Source of the DNA: Coptis chinensis
Taxonomy: Eukaryota; Streptophyta; Magnoliopsida; Ranunculales; Ranunculaceae
Direction: 5' to 3'
Length of the DNA stretch: 64,000 nucleotides
NCBI GenBank assembly: GCA_015680905.1
Contig: CM027382.1
Coordinates: 14,109,501-14,173,500, forward strand
A program made the translations under genes and the position numbers. The stretch's first letter is position 1. The number at the start of each line of letters is the position of its first letter. Below are positions 1-12,424 of the stretch, piece by piece. The notes below the pieces were generated by a model that ran no database searches, was not told where the DNA came from, and saw only the letters and a program-made list of their open reading frames with translations.

Positions 1-113
1 AAAGACAAAAAAATGAGGAAAGGAGAAATAATCGTTATCAAAAACTATAAATATACCGTGGGAGATGATAAGTAAAAATTAAAAAAGCACAAAAAGAACT
101 ATTTGCACCATAC

Positions 114-1629
114 TGTGTCAATCGCCGCTTTGAAAAGCTTAGAAGCTCTGCGCTTTTCTGGATTGTCAGGGAACACCTGAATTTCAAATGAGAGTGAGCT
201 CACACTTTTGAGTGGTAATAAGAAAAAATGGTAAAGAAAAAGAAACGAGAATTACAATACACGCCCTTGTTCCCTTCCTTTCTTGAAGATTCCTTATGAT
301 GGCTACAGCAAGTTGGACGTTGGCCTCAATGAAATCATCTGAAGATCCCTTCACGAAATTAGAAATTTGAGAGGATCATGTATATAGTTTAGTACATTAT
401 ATGAAGAAAGCATCTGTCAGGGATCTACATCAGCAATTCACATATTTATATCAATAAGCTGCTAGGTACTGATTTGTTTTCCCCTTCTCAGTCTATAAAG
501 TGTCTCATCGAGCAATATTTAAGACATCGTATCAAATCAATCTCAAAACTGCAAGGTAATTTCTGACCATGCAATTAAATGATTAATTAAACTGCACGGT
601 ACGTTATGCTGCTCAACAACCATGTGACAAAGTTTCCAGTGGACATAGTCTCAAGATATTCTCTTCAAAATGTCTATTTTCTTCCCAATTTGGTAAGGTT
701 CATGAAGAGAGAAAAAGACCGCAAACAACAAACAGAACCATCATAGAAATGTCTGTGGTGCAAGTTGCCCATAAATATTATATCAGAAGATAAGCTCCAT
801 ATATATTTAAGTGATCGTAAGACCACATTTACACAAACTAATCAGGATGCAAATATAACACAGTAAAAATATGTCTACTTTATCGAGAATTGCAACTTTC
901 ACATACTTGTAAATTGTAGAGAAATTGACTAAATAGGAATTGTAAGATAAAGCAAAGAAAGGGGTAAAAACAGAATGATGCCAGAAGAAACCAGAAATGC
1001 TGTGGACCTATCACTACAAAGTGAAGGCCCAATCAACGTGCGTATAGGAAAATAGGTAAAACAATGCACGATCACGCCAAGCAAGTGGCATTAAAAAGTG
1101 CTAAATCTAACTCACTAGCAGCTTCACAGCTAAGTAACTACAAATAGATATAATTTTCATAGAAAAATAAGTGCGAGAGGAGTACCTTGTAGGATGAAAT
1201 GCTGCTAGGTAAAGGCCTGATAACATGATTCCATGCAAAGAAAAATCCAAATCAATGTCAAAATAGAAAATTGGACGCTCTTAAAAAACCGAAATTTAAA
1301 GTAATGAAAATAAAACAAAAAACATACGGGAACTCAATTTCCAAACGAGTTTTGCCATCATCAAGAGCAGAAATGAGAGAGTTAGCAGCATCACTGAGAA
1401 GAACCTCGAAAGACTTGGGCTTATAAAGTGGGACACCAACCTTAGGATCTACTTGTTGAGAAGTTTCTTTACTACTACAACGGATTGTATTGTAATGGTG
1501 CTTTGAAGAGAAGAAAGTAAAGTGTGGATAAGTAGAAGCTACGGAGATGGAATGAAGAGAAGGGGTTGAGCGTGGTTGATAATGGAGTGGATATGAAGAA
1601 GAGAAGGCCATTGCCATTGCCACTGCCAT
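114..1629 (-). CDS. LPA3: LOW PSII ACCUMULATION 3-like protein (DUF1995), first four coding exons, 3' part off the window
   Basis: Chloroplast protein of the DUF1995 family; in Arabidopsis LPA3 assists assembly of photosystem II (family knowledge). Exons read on the minus strand: 1328-1629, 1186-1216 (only 31 nt), 256-348 and 114-176, 489 nt = 163 codons, all with GT-AG borders and compatible phases (2, 0, 0, 0). The start at 1629 gives a Ser/Thr-rich N-terminus of about 50 residues that looks like a transit peptide, ending near RCSSKE. The DUF1995 core then begins with [30 protein letters not shown] across exons 1-2, [14 protein letters not shown] in exon 3 and [15 protein letters not shown] in exon 4. 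The donor after exon 4 lies at 113-112, and the remaining exons must lie beyond position 1. It is divergent to the PPR gene at 2364. The family assignment is firm; the symbol rests on remembered similarity to the Arabidopsis protein. Confidence 0.85.
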
Positions 1630-2363
1630 GGGAGGTTCTGTTATTTTAGTTAGATCAGTGTGGATAAAGAGTCTGGGACTGCCGAGATTTCAAAAGGTGA
1701 AATGTTGACCCACCACATCCAATGGGTTTGTTATATAGGATGTTGAAATGCAATGTAGAATTCCAAATTACCATTCCAAATTTTCAACGTGGTTTAAATT
1801 TATGCTGGTCGGATAAACTCAGTTAAAAACTATTGAGTTATCTCTCTTTAAAAACAGGCGTGCCCACACATTTTCCCATCAAAAAAAGATAAACTCATTT
1901 AAATTTGTAATTTTGTCTAGCAGCTATCTAAAATTAAATTGTGAATTACAGATGGCACAATTTATGTGTTGAATTAATGGACATACGTAGAAATTGTGTC
2001 GTCCATATCGATTTAACACATTAAAATAAAAAAACACGAATAATTTGCAAACTTTTGACATGCCAAATTTACGATGTGGCACCACCTTTTTAACATATCC
2101 CCATTGGACTTCTCTAATATTTTCCATAATTATGGACTATGGTACTACTTCTATGTGAAATTTCAAACGGTTTAATCGAACAACGAAATTGTGGCATCAA
2201 CACTAAGAAATATACGGCGCAGTATAGTCAAGACCTTTGGGTATCGCGTAGTTTAGCAGAGTAACTAACTAATTTAATAAACTGGAAAAAACAGTTAACC
2301 GTTAAAAAGTTAAACCCTCAACTGGTTCCCTCCCCAAAAAAGCATAAACCCTGCACTCAATCC
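1630..2363. promoter_or_regulatory. Divergent intergenic/promoter region between LPA3 and the PPR gene
   Basis: This 734-bp AT-rich spacer separates two start codons that point away from each other, so it must hold both promoters and both 5' UTRs. No repeat, RNA gene or conserved coding sequence is visible. Short open frames inside it have no recognisable content. Confidence 0.5.
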
Positions 2364-4271
2364 ATGCCCAACATAAACAAATCTTTAAAGCTTCCCATAT
2401 TCTCCAAAACCCATTTAAGCTCTCTCCTCAAGTTTCAATCCAGACTCATTTCATCTACATTAGTCCCTACCCATGAACACATTTCCCATCTCATTCTAGA
2501 CCAAAACTCACATACCCAAGCTCTCCAAACCTTTAGATGGGCCTCAAAACTCCCAAACTTTACCCACAACCAAGCCACATACAGAGCTTTGGTTCATAAG
2601 TTATGTGTTTTTCGCCGTTTTGATACAGTCAAGGAAGTGCTTGAAGAAATGCCTGGTTTTATAGGTGTGGTGCCGGATGAGGATATATTTGTTACTATCG
2701 TACGTGGGCTTGGTCGAGCGAGGATGAATCGGAGAGCGGTTAAAGTACTTGAGTTAGTTACTCAATTTGGACAATACCCATCTTTGAAAATTTGTAATTC
2801 GATACTTGATGTTCTTGTAAAGGAAGATATTGATTTAGCTAGAAGGTTTTATAGGAAGAAGATGGCGAGTTGTGGTATTTATGGTGATGAATATACTTTT
2901 GGAATTTTGATGAAGGGACTTTGCTTGACTAATAGGATTGCTGATGGTTTTAAGCTTCTAACATTGATGAAATCTCGTGGTATTAGACCGAATACTGTGA
3001 TATATAATACATTGATCCATGCTCTTAGTAGGAATGGGAATGTTGGGAAAGGTAAGAGTTTAATGAGTGAGATGGTAGAACCTAACGAGGTTACTTACAA
3101 TATTTTGATTTCAGCATATTGTCGAGAAGGGAATTTAATTCAGGCCCTTTTGTTGTTGGAGAAGTGCTTTGAAAAAGAGTTCTTACCTGATGTTATCACA
3201 ATCACTAAGGTGGTGGAACTTCTTTGTAATAAAGGTCGGGCCAAAGATGCTGTAGAGGTTTTGGAAAGAGTGGGTGAGAAGGGTGGTACGGTGGATGCAG
3301 TTGCTTACACAACTTTGATTAAGGGGTTCTGTAGTTTAGGAAAACCAAAGGTTGGACAGAGGTTCTTGAAGGAGATGGAAAGTAAGGGCTGTCTTCCAAA
3401 TGTCAACACATACAATGCTTTGATCGCTGGTTTTTGTGCATCTGGGAAGTTGGATTCGGCACTTGATATGTTAAATGAGATGAAAACAGATGCAATCAGC
3501 CCAAATTTCATCACTTATGATACATTGATCAGAGGTTTATGCTTGGGAGGAAGGATGGAGGATGGATTCAAGCTCTTGGACCAAATGGAGGAGAGTAGAA
3601 GATGTGGGGGACAAATCGGTCCTTATAATAGTATCATATATGGTCTTTATAAGGAAAACCAATCAGACAAAGCACTTCAGTTTCTTAAAGATATGGGGAG
3701 CTTCTTCCCGAAAGCTGTCGAAATGAGCTTGAGACTATTGGGATTCTGTGAGGAAGGTGTTGTTGGGGAAGCAAAGAGGATTTATGATCAGATGATCGAA
3801 GAAGGGTCCCTTCCTAGTGCTCTTGTTTATGAAACCTTAATCAACTGCATGTGCCAGCAAGGGGACGTCCGGGAATCTTTTGAGCTGATGAACGAAATGG
3901 TTAGCCATGCCTATTTTCCTGTTGCATCAACATTCAATGCTCTGATCAGTGAATTTTGCAACCAAGGAAAGATAAATAATGCATTGAAGCTCATAGAGGA
4001 GATGGTTGGAACAGGTTGCAAACCTCAAGTAGGAAGCTATAGTCCATTGATTGATACTCTTTGCAAGAGAGGAGATTTTCAAAGAGCTGCAGGGCTTCTT
4101 TCAACAATGGCAGAGAAAGGCATTATTCCTGATTTGTTCACATGGCACACCATTCTAGTTTGTCTAACTCAACAAAAGCATTGGTTTGAAAACAGGTGCA
4201 TAAAAAACCTGTCATGTTGGATTCTTGGGACTGGTAATCATTTTTCAAACAGTGAAGAAGGTTACCGTTGA
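2364..4271 (+). CDS. P-class pentatricopeptide repeat protein, probably mitochondrial (At2g17525-like)
   Basis: Intronless 635-residue PPR protein. PPR proteins bind organellar RNA one base per repeat and act in processing, stability or translation of organelle transcripts. The first ~35 residues (basic, Ser/Leu-rich, with [11 protein letters not shown]) look like an organelle presequence. From about residue 72 to 600 there is a near-continuous run of 35-residue P-type motifs. Examples are [20 protein letters not shown] near 178, [20 protein letters not shown] near 243, [20 protein letters not shown] near 352 and [20 protein letters not shown] near 527. There are no S or L spacing variants and no E or DYW tail, so it is a P-class rather than an editing factor. 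The last ~35 residues after the final repeat are not PPR-like; a CAG/GTGCAT site at the junction could be a splice donor giving another C-terminus. The closest remembered relative is Arabidopsis At2g17525, which I could not verify. Confidence 0.88.
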   Translation: MPNINKSLKLPIFSKTHLSSLLKFQSRLISSTLVPTHEHISHLILDQNSHTQALQTFRWASKLPNFTHNQATYRALVHKLCVFRRFDTVKEVLEEMPGFIGVVPDEDIFVTIVRGLGRARMNRRAVKVLELVTQFGQYPSLKICNSILDVLVKEDIDLARRFYRKKMASCGIYGDEYTFGILMKGLCLTNRIADGFKLLTLMKSRGIRPNTVIYNTLIHALSRNGNVGKGKSLMSEMVEPNEVTYNILISAYCREGNLIQALLLLEKCFEKEFLPDVITITKVVELLCNKGRAKDAVEVLERVGEKGGTVDAVAYTTLIKGFCSLGKPKVGQRFLKEMESKGCLPNVNTYNALIAGFCASGKLDSALDMLNEMKTDAISPNFITYDTLIRGLCLGGRMEDGFKLLDQMEESRRCGGQIGPYNSIIYGLYKENQSDKALQFLKDMGSFFPKAVEMSLRLLGFCEEGVVGEAKRIYDQMIEEGSLPSALVYETLINCMCQQGDVRESFELMNEMVSHAYFPVASTFNALISEFCNQGKINNALKLIEEMVGTGCKPQVGSYSPLIDTLCKRGDFQRAAGLLSTMAEKGIIPDLFTWHTILVCLTQQKHWFENRCIKNLSCWILGTGNHFSNSEEGYR

Positions 4272-5142
4272 GACACTAACTTCTTCCAAATTTGTTACCG
4301 ATAATGTCTCAGTTTTGCTGGACTGCTTCACTTAGAGATTACATTTCTTCAGTTGCACTGAAAATTCTGTACACAACTTTCTAGTTTCTTAAGCTTTTCA
4401 GAGCGGTTGGTTAACCCACATGTTTTCCGGAGACTTCTTGTTCTGCATGGTCTGATTGGGTAACTATGGAATTCAGACGTCAATTATTTTCGAACTACAG
4501 GTCCTCATTTTTGCTTCTAGTCAACGGTCAGCTGCACATGAAGAGTGAACAGTCTGCTGCACCAAGAAAAGCAGGATGTATTGCAAGGGGAAAGAAGGGA
4601 TCCATCCTACCAGTTGATTGAACTTTGATTGGAAGACCAACAAGATGAGGCATGCACATGACCAGGTGGTCAACACAGGTGCTAGCTGTTCATCATTATT
4701 TTGAAGGCAAATTGAGATGTTTGCTGTAATTATAGATAATACGAATATAGAGGAGCGTGAATCCTTGTTGCCTGTGCTTATCGCAGTCTCTTCCAGAAGG
4801 AAGCTTTCTGTGATGAGATCACTCTAGTTCATTGGGAGTTGAAATGAAATCCCAATTTAAGTTCAACTTTATTCCTCTTGGCAACGACAATAGATTTGAA
4901 GTATATTATTATTTTCAAGGCCAAATCAAATTTCGCAAGCTCTTGTATATAAATGGAGATATACAACAAATTTCTTTTTATAATATTCCGAGAATATACG
5001 ACACCTATCAAAAACCTCTACAGAGAAAAAACTTAAATACACATAAATTTAGAACGATATAAAACCAGCTCCTTGGTCTGCTTCACAAACCTTTATAATT
5101 AAACTGATGCCTTGGATCAAGGAAAGAACCGCTATTACCAAC
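4272..5142. other. Convergent 3' region between the PPR gene and PUB43
   Basis: The region holds the 3' ends of two converging genes. The PPR stop is at 4269-4271 and the PUB43 stop at 5143-5145. Small open frames on either strand carry no recognisable protein. Nothing else is visible. Confidence 0.4.
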
Positions 5143-8100
5143 CTAACCAATTGCCTGAAACACCCCAGAGAAGTTTGGTATCTTATCGACATGTTTCAAT
5201 GCACGCTCAGCAATCTGTCTTGTCCGATAGTCACCATGACGAAATGCATCAACAAGAGCAGTGCTAATATTTGGGTCCCCAGAAACCTCATACGCAATTT
5301 CATCAGTCCTTAAAAGCCTCTCAACAACCCAAACAGAGCGCTGCCTCAAGATTTCTGACCTACTCTCAAGCATCACATCGAGTATTGGCTTGACTCCCTC
5401 TACCTCACACAAGATCATAACACCTTGCTCGGTGTCGACGTCATCTTCCAATAAAGTGCATAGCGCTGCAATTGCTGCTTCAACAACCTTCACATTTGTG
5501 TGGTCTAAACAAGCAACCAGCTTCCCCACAGCTTTTCCTTCAACAAGACAAAACGTGTCCTTCAGTGAACAGGTCCCATGGTGGAGCCGGCACAACCCAG
5601 TGATTGTTGGTGGCTTGCTGAAACATGGAAAGATAGAAGCACACACACCAGGCTTAGGCAAGTCTGGCACTTGCGTCAGACGTTTAGACTCTTCCGCTAG
5701 GTTCTCCAATGCCATGGCTGACACCATTTGGACCTTGTCCAGCCCATTTGACTGAAGGAGATCAATGAATAAAGCAGCAAGATTGTGCTCACGCACCAGA
5801 GTAACAGCATCAGAATTATCAGCCAAGACAAACGTAAGTCTTGCCAGGATTCGCACAAGCCCTTCTAGATATGGGGTCACAAAGCGACCACCCCGGGTTT
5901 CTCCTTGCCGGATCTGTCTAACCCTGGAGTCGACTACCTGGAATGCACCTTCATCCAGCAGTTGCCTAGTGAGTCCTGCATCCCTCTCTGGAAGGTCTGC
6001 TAACATACCAACAGCTGCAGCCTGCTCTTCAGTGACACCATTGTTTTCCGAAATTACTTTGATCAATCCGCCCAGCTGTCCTGCTGTACCACGCAAGGCA
6101 TCTGTTAGCTCTTGACCCATGAGGGGCGAGAGGTTCTGGAGGAGTTTTATTGAAGCTACTCGCAGATCCTTTTGTGAAGCTTCAATGAATTGAATCAAAC
6201 TGATGGTAGCACCAGAGCTTTTAATTGCTGTAACTACATTCTGAACAGTAGATTGAGAACTAGTGAGTCCAACAAGAACCTGCAGAAGCTTGCATTCAAT
6301 GGCAGGACCTGTGTTGCTGATGAGATGGAGTAGGTTGTGGACCACGTCTTCTGATACCAGAGTCTGGTGTTCGGGCCCAAGTGGAACAAATTCAAAGTCA
6401 TACCCTGAGCTCACCAGATTAGCAAGGATTGTTGCAGAGACCTCTTTCAGCCGCGTGGGAAGTTGATTTGCACCAACAGTGAAAAGGTCCTTGACAAGTG
6501 GGGGCAGAATCCCTGCTTCTATTAACACCTTTGCACTGGCATCAGAAGATGATATCTGATTCAAAGCCTTCAGTGCAGCTTCTCTTGACTGCATGTTGCC
6601 ACTTCTCATGACGTTCACCAGTGAAGAACCCACCCTTCTAGCAACAACAACCTTTACATCATTGCTAAGAACCAGCTCACCAAGATATGCAGCCATTGCT
6701 AACTTGGTTTCAGGTGGACCTGCATCAAATTTCAACCGCTAAGACTGGTATAAAAACTTTATGATATATACCAATATAAAAAATTATGTCGTATTAACAA
6801 ACTAAATTGACATTCAGGATGCTACTGGTGTACCTAAATCATTCAGGCAAAAAAAAAAAGGGAGTCCACAAGATAAACAAACACAACAAAGTCAAGCCAA
6901 GGCCAAGCCACATCTAAACAAGCCATTGACATAAATATTGAAACAATGTAACTTTTTGATGTTTTATACCCAAGTGTTGAAAAAATCGTAGTGGGATATA
7001 CGACACTGAAAGAGGGAAAAAAAATGAAGGAAGCAGTGAAGCGAGATACTTTGATAAACAGATTATAACAAAGTGATTATTACATAGCTATGACAAATGC
7101 AACTGAAATACTACAAACAACCCAGATACAAGGAAAAAAAGATATATATGTATTTTGAAAGTGAACATTGCAACTAAAACCATAGAAAATTTAAAATAGA
7201 TATTTTGACAGAAAAGGCATCATACTATGATATGTGATAAAAAGAGACGAGTTTGAAGAGCATGGAAATGAATTTTTGTTCAAGCATTATGATGAGCTTC
7301 AGCATAAACTTATTATTGTTGTCGGAGCCACAAGTAAAGAGAAAAGCATATTTTAAGAGCTTGTAACCATATATGGAGAGCATTTAAAGAATCAGCAATA
7401 TTGTTATGCCAATGAAGAATATCTTCCTCCATCTTTTACGCTCCCTTCTTTTCGTCTAATCGGTTAAAGAGCATTGTTCTTTGCTACCTCCTAACATGCT
7501 CTGATATAGCATGCTCTATAAAATGAGATTACAACTAAGTGTGATTCAGTTTGAAGGAATAACCATGTAAAACAGAAAGTACTGAAGAGGGAAAAAGCAC
7601 CTTCAAGTAGGAGAGTGAGAAGAGGCTGAAGTCTTCCATTTTCAGCCATCTGCTGCACATTTCTTTCGCACTTCTCCAGATTCTCCAGTGTTTTGTCTGC
7701 CTTCTCAACAGTCAAAACATTCTCTGAGTTACTGCTGGTCATCCCAACTAATATAAGGATTGCCCCATTGACAGCACCAATCTTTTCACACAGAGCTTCG
7801 GATTTTGAGAGCTCATACAACAATGACACAGCTTCCTCCCTCTCCTTCGATTGCTCATGAGACAAGAATTTCACAATCGTGCGTATAGTGTCACCTTCAG
7901 CTATTACTTCCTGAAAGCAAGAAAAAAGTTCAGACACCCTATTAATTTTTTTCTTGTGATGGTGTGCAGCTACTGACAAAGGAAATAAGCAAACCTGCAG
8001 ACAACCTTATTATCTGCATCTTCTTCTGCAACAATGCACAGAGTTTCTAGGGTTTTACACCGAACTCTCCTGCTGCTGCTCTTTAACATATTAACGATCA

Positions 8101-8560
8101 TTGGTATTAAATCTGCACTACGAATAAAATGTCTATTCGATCTGCTTTTCTGGCATATGTGCTGGATGTAGTTCAATGCCTTTAGAACATCCTGTTCAGA
8201 ACTTCCTGGAGTCAAGGACCTATGTGCAATATCAAGCTGTGCAGCTTCGTTCCTTGCATTCCATTCTTCGATTGTGTTTCTCAGAGCTATACTAGGATTT
8301 AGCTCAGTGCTTTTTAGCTCTTTCAGGGTCAGAGGGCAAACTAGCTTCCTTCCACTCTCTTTGCATTCCTTAAGCCACTTTTCAATTGCTTCTCGCTCGT
8401 AACTTTGCCCATTCTCCAAGGTAACAGGATCACGCATTACTTGTTTTGTAAGAGGGCAAACAAATGCATCATAAATAGGTTCAATATGTGTTCTTTCGAG
8501 GCGAAAGCTATCATCTGATTGGCTACCGGTGTCAAGACTTCCATCCCAGCTTCCTTCCAT
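5143..8560 (-). CDS. PUB43: U-box and ARM-repeat E3 ubiquitin ligase, PUB43/PUB44 (SAUL1) type
   Basis: Three coding exons: 8006-8560, 7601-7910 and 5143-6719 (2442 nt, 813 residues, close to the ~800-811 of Arabidopsis PUB43/44). The introns are GT-AG, 95 and 881 bp. The U-box lies at about residues 28-105: YDAFVCPLTKQVMRDPVTLE, then YEREAIEKW and CPLTLKEL, ending NTIEEWN. As in all U-boxes, the zinc ligands of a RING are replaced. The rest is alpha-solenoid ARM repeats, for example VVCKFLSHEQSKE-type (here IVKFLSHEQSKEREEAV) and EGVKPILDVMLESRSE. Family role: the ligase receives ubiquitin from an E2 through the U-box. Arabidopsis SAUL1 is linked to senescence control, abscisic acid and immune signalling. 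Exon 1 ends DADNK and exon 2 opens EVIAEGD, which fixes the first junction; the second junction forms LLEGPPETK. A 5' UTR intron is likely upstream. Assignment between PUB43 and PUB44 is uncertain. Confidence 0.9.
6720..7600 (-). other. PUB43 intron 2
   Basis: 881-bp AT-rich GT-AG intron (donor at 7600-7599, acceptor AG at 6721-6720). No inserted element or RNA gene is visible. Confidence 0.75.
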
Positions 8561-9600
8561 CTCTCTATACTAGGAAAGCCTGCTAAGGAAAAAATATATA
8601 TATATATATATATATATATGTTATAAAAAGACTAATTCCAAACAAAGAATTGTAGATTAAATGTGCCTCACAATTAGATTGTGAAATTTTAATGATTCAA
8701 CTTAACATCAATCCAATGTACCAATAGTTTGTAAAAAGTCTCTTTCATTGTCTTTATGCAGTGAGACCAACCCTTACTTCTAAGTTCTAACTCGACCTTT
8801 TCACTATATTCCAAAATGTGGATTTACAATCCATAGTTTCAAACAGAAAAGAATTATGCATCAACATATAACATATCTACATTTACTGAACAGGTTCACC
8901 TAATCAAGAGTGGATCAAATATGAATACCAATAACATCATGCAAAAGTCAACCACATTTCTGAATTCCCCAAACCTAAGCTTACAATATCAGGGATCTAA
9001 AAAGTACAAAATGCAAAAGTCACTATGAGAATTTCATCTTAACTCTCTGTTGGCAGTGACCCATTGTGCTTAAACTAGTTCAAAAGCTCTAAAAAAAATC
9101 CAAAATTACACTGCATATTCAATCCAACACCTATTTGCATCTACTTTAACTATACTACCAATCAACAAACCACACACTAAACATACATACTTCATATTTT
9201 CAGCAAATCACTAAACACTTGAAAACAAGTAAAGATTCAATATTTGATAACAAAACCTAATTGAACAATCTACAAACTCACTACAATTCACATAATTGAG
9301 ATAAAAAAAATGCATACCCAAGTGCTAATCCAGTCTGAAAAATGAAAAGCTTTCACATAAACTATACTTGAAAGTTAATGATCAAAGCTTGATGGAAACT
9401 TGTTTTAGAGTAATACCGAAGAAGCCAAATTGGTCTTGTTCCATAAGTGGACACAAAAGGTTTATGGGATAAACATGAAGAAGGAGGGAACGAAGAAAGG
9501 AGGGATTGAAGAGTGTTTGAAGAAAAGAGGATATGTATAAATAAATATAAAAAAGGTGAAAAGGAGGAAGAAGAGAACAACAGCGTAAGAGGAAATGAAC
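8561..9600 (-). promoter_or_regulatory. PUB43 5' region with probable 5' UTR intron
   Basis: On the minus strand an AG acceptor-like site lies just upstream of the ATG (around 8570-8580) and a GGTATGCATT donor-like site lies near 9315-9320, which would make an approximately 740-bp 5' UTR intron. The proposed non-coding first exon (about 9320-9600) is pyrimidine-rich on the sense strand, as many plant leaders are. The intron is inferred, not shown. Confidence 0.4.
8594..8619. repeat. (TA)n microsatellite
   Basis: An uninterrupted run of alternating A and T of about 26 bp just upstream of the PUB43 start codon, within the likely 5' UTR intron. Confidence 0.95.
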
Positions 9601-12424
9601 AAAGTGTGGTTGTTGACTCTTGTTTTAAGTTTTCAGACTAGTACTCTTTTTTTGGCCTAAACCACAAGTTTGTTTACTACTACTACGCTGTCTTTTTTTT
9701 CCTTTTGTTCTACACTTCTACCTGTAGTACTTACTGTGCATGAAAATGAAAGTGAGACGTAAATAAAATATATGAAATAAAAAATTTGGTATGTTAAATT
9801 ACGAAAGTGTGGTAAAAAACTAAAAACTATTAGTATACTGCTAAGCAGTGGGACATCAGGGAGAGGGAGAAAGAGGAGTGGAGATTGAGAGTGCGGAGAA
9901 AAAAAGGGAGGGACGAAGAGGAAAGACAAATAGAAATCAACTAAACACATTTTATTTCGCATATTTTCTTTCTGCCAAAACATTCACTCCGCTCACTTGA
10001 AAAACATGCTTTTCCTTTGGATTTAGAAGCCTCCCCTTCAAAGTTCAGACTTCAGCCCATGATATCAAGGATTGAACGTTGATTGAAATGTTATTGAAAT
10101 ATTAGAATACCTTGACTTCCCTGAGTTCCTGTTTTACTTTTTGAGTCTAGTTTGTACTTTGTAGGCATTATTTTAATTCGTCCTACTCATTATTTTCTTG
10201 TTTAATGCTTGTTGTTTTCATCATTGTTACGTACTTGTAGTAAATTCTTTCGCAAATCTGTAATTATTTGGCTGCCGGTTGCTGACGTGCTCGTATAACT
10301 TTCTTTTTTATTGTGTCATGCTCTTCATTGGTCTTGGGTTCTAGTGAGTGATTTTGTCTTCATATAGATTAATAAGTCAAATAAAATAGCTTAATAAAGT
10401 TAATTAAGCTTAAATTTCTGGTTTGCCAAAGGAGAATTCGGAGTCGGTAAGGGTGCCCAGAACTGGGGTGGTAGCTGGTCAGGTTGTAGGGGTTCAACCC
10501 CAACCGTCACCACTAATAACTAATCCCTTTACCAATCAGCTGTTAATCACACCAAACACATTCCTTGGCTCCATAATGTTCCCAACCTAAATTGATCGGA
10601 GCAATGGATTAGCTGATCATTTTGTTTTTCGATAATATGGATTAGCTGATCATAACTGTTTTGTGTGACTACGTATGATGGACAGATGGAGTGAGTGATA
10701 TATTCATATAACGGATAAGATGAAAAACAGCTCAATTTTGATTGCTATTTTATTTATTGCTATTCAAACTTCAAACAACAAGCTGTCTTTGAAATCTAAA
10801 TACAAACAAAACCAGCTATCGCTTTCATTAAGATAAGTCACTCTTCATCTTAGCTATTCTTGTTTATTCGCATTTAAACCCAATAAATATCATTGAAATC
10901 TGGGGGCATTTCAATTCCAAACTATAACTTCACTTTCTTGCATGGCCGGCACATTTTTGAAGGGTTGTTATATTAGAATCATAGGAAAAGTAGGTGGACC
11001 TGTGACACATAACAATTGTTGTTTATTTCCTTACCAAAACACAACTCAGAGGACACTAAAAATCCTAAAAGCTCCCACAACAAACGCACAGACACACCAA
11101 ACATATAAACAAAAGAAACAATTAGAAGCCTGCTTGATTTGATGGGATTGCACAAAAGAGGTGGGGGGGCTTCTGGATCATACTTCAGATCGAATTTGAT
11201 CATTCCCTTCAAGTTCATCTGACTGGAAGTCTGGAACAATGCTAACAACCAATGTTGCAGTGGTGCTACCTGCCTACCTCCATTTCCACCTTTGTGTCAC
11301 ATTTTTACCAACTATACACTGATCAGCTGCGCCAATCATCAGTTGTACTAATTCTGTGTCTGCCTTGCAGATTATCTTTTCTAGGGTCATTACTTAAAAG
11401 GTCAAACACACGCTTTACTTTATAATAATGTACTTTGTATCAAGTACAAAAGTATCTAAATGGTTCGAGAAACTTTTGTATATTATTTTTATTTTTATTT
11501 TTATTTTTTGATATTTAGAAACTTTTGTATTGGATGCCAGTATGAGGAGGACTTCAGCCTAATAGTCTGTTATCGCTTATTCCGCTTCTTATACTTGGAA
11601 GATAGCAATTTGGACATCTTGTTTTGTTGGCATCTTTCAAACCAACTTCATTCTCTTATGAAAAGTATTATTGATCAACTTCAACGCTTTTCTCCCCATA
11701 CATCAGATAGTTGCACTTAAACAAAGCCGATTGTCTGTCTCAATCAGTGTAACACGGTGCCGACTGCAGTTTTCTCAAACAGTTTGTCTGGACATTTACA
11801 GTATGAAGACCTGGAACAATCAAAAGTTGGATCGTCATATAAATCCTCAGGGCTATTTGAACTTATAAAGGAACGATTCATCTCATTAACATAGCCATTC
11901 TCACTATCTCACATTTATAAACACCAAAACCTGATTTACTGGTCAAACCAACAATCAAATATCTATAACCTTACTTAAGGTCGTCCCTCATACAGTCATA
12001 CTTGTTGCTTCCATATTGTCAAGCTAGCTTCATACCCACCTTCTACATTTCGCTGAAAGGTTAGGAGGATCAGACACGCACTAAAGGCGGTTCAGATAAT
12101 CATGAACTCCCAAAATAGCAACTTCTGATACATTAGGAGCTGTGAAGCTGCAGCATTTCTGCAACATGAAACTCTCCCATGTCAATACACTTATCTCCTC
12201 TCTTAATGTATCAGTAGTCTAACTTTGTATGCCACAGGAGAGCCCATGGCTGAACAAGTATGTGCCGCCATGGGCATGTGCTCCAACCAACACCTGGCTG
12301 ATATTCCTTTCCTCCGACATACCGCTCACTGCAAGCAGTAGAGAGTATTAACACCCTTTGTACGATAGAATTTGTAATATCTTAAGCAATCCAGTCCTTG
12401 TCTTCAATTGTCATTCAAGCTCAT
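9601..12424. other. Intergenic region, no gene recognised
   Basis: AT-rich sequence between the PUB43 leader and the 3' end of the PLS-class PPR gene. The open frames at 9657-9983 (minus), 10942-11248 (both strands) and 11460-11868 (plus) are low-complexity or unconserved in appearance, with no domain I recognise. A GC-richer patch near 10437-10515 with a palindromic GGGGTTCAACCCC resembles a tRNA B box but does not form a tRNA. The stretch next to 12424 probably includes the PPR 3' UTR. Confidence 0.35.

Noticed and set aside
5261-6466. Plus-strand open frames across the PUB43 exon
   Set aside because: They are antisense to a well-supported exon, with no independent similarity.
9657-9983. 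Minus-strand open frame of 108 codons
   Set aside because: Low-complexity Phe/Ser/Leu composition in the upstream region of PUB43; no domain and no splice context.
10437-10515. tRNA-like patch with GGGGTTCAACCCC
   Set aside because: It has a B-box-like palindrome but no cloverleaf, acceptor stem or anticodon arm. Too weak for a tRNA or SINE call.
11460-11868. Two overlapping plus-strand open frames
   Set aside because: The composition begins with a T-rich run, with no recognisable motif or conserved look.
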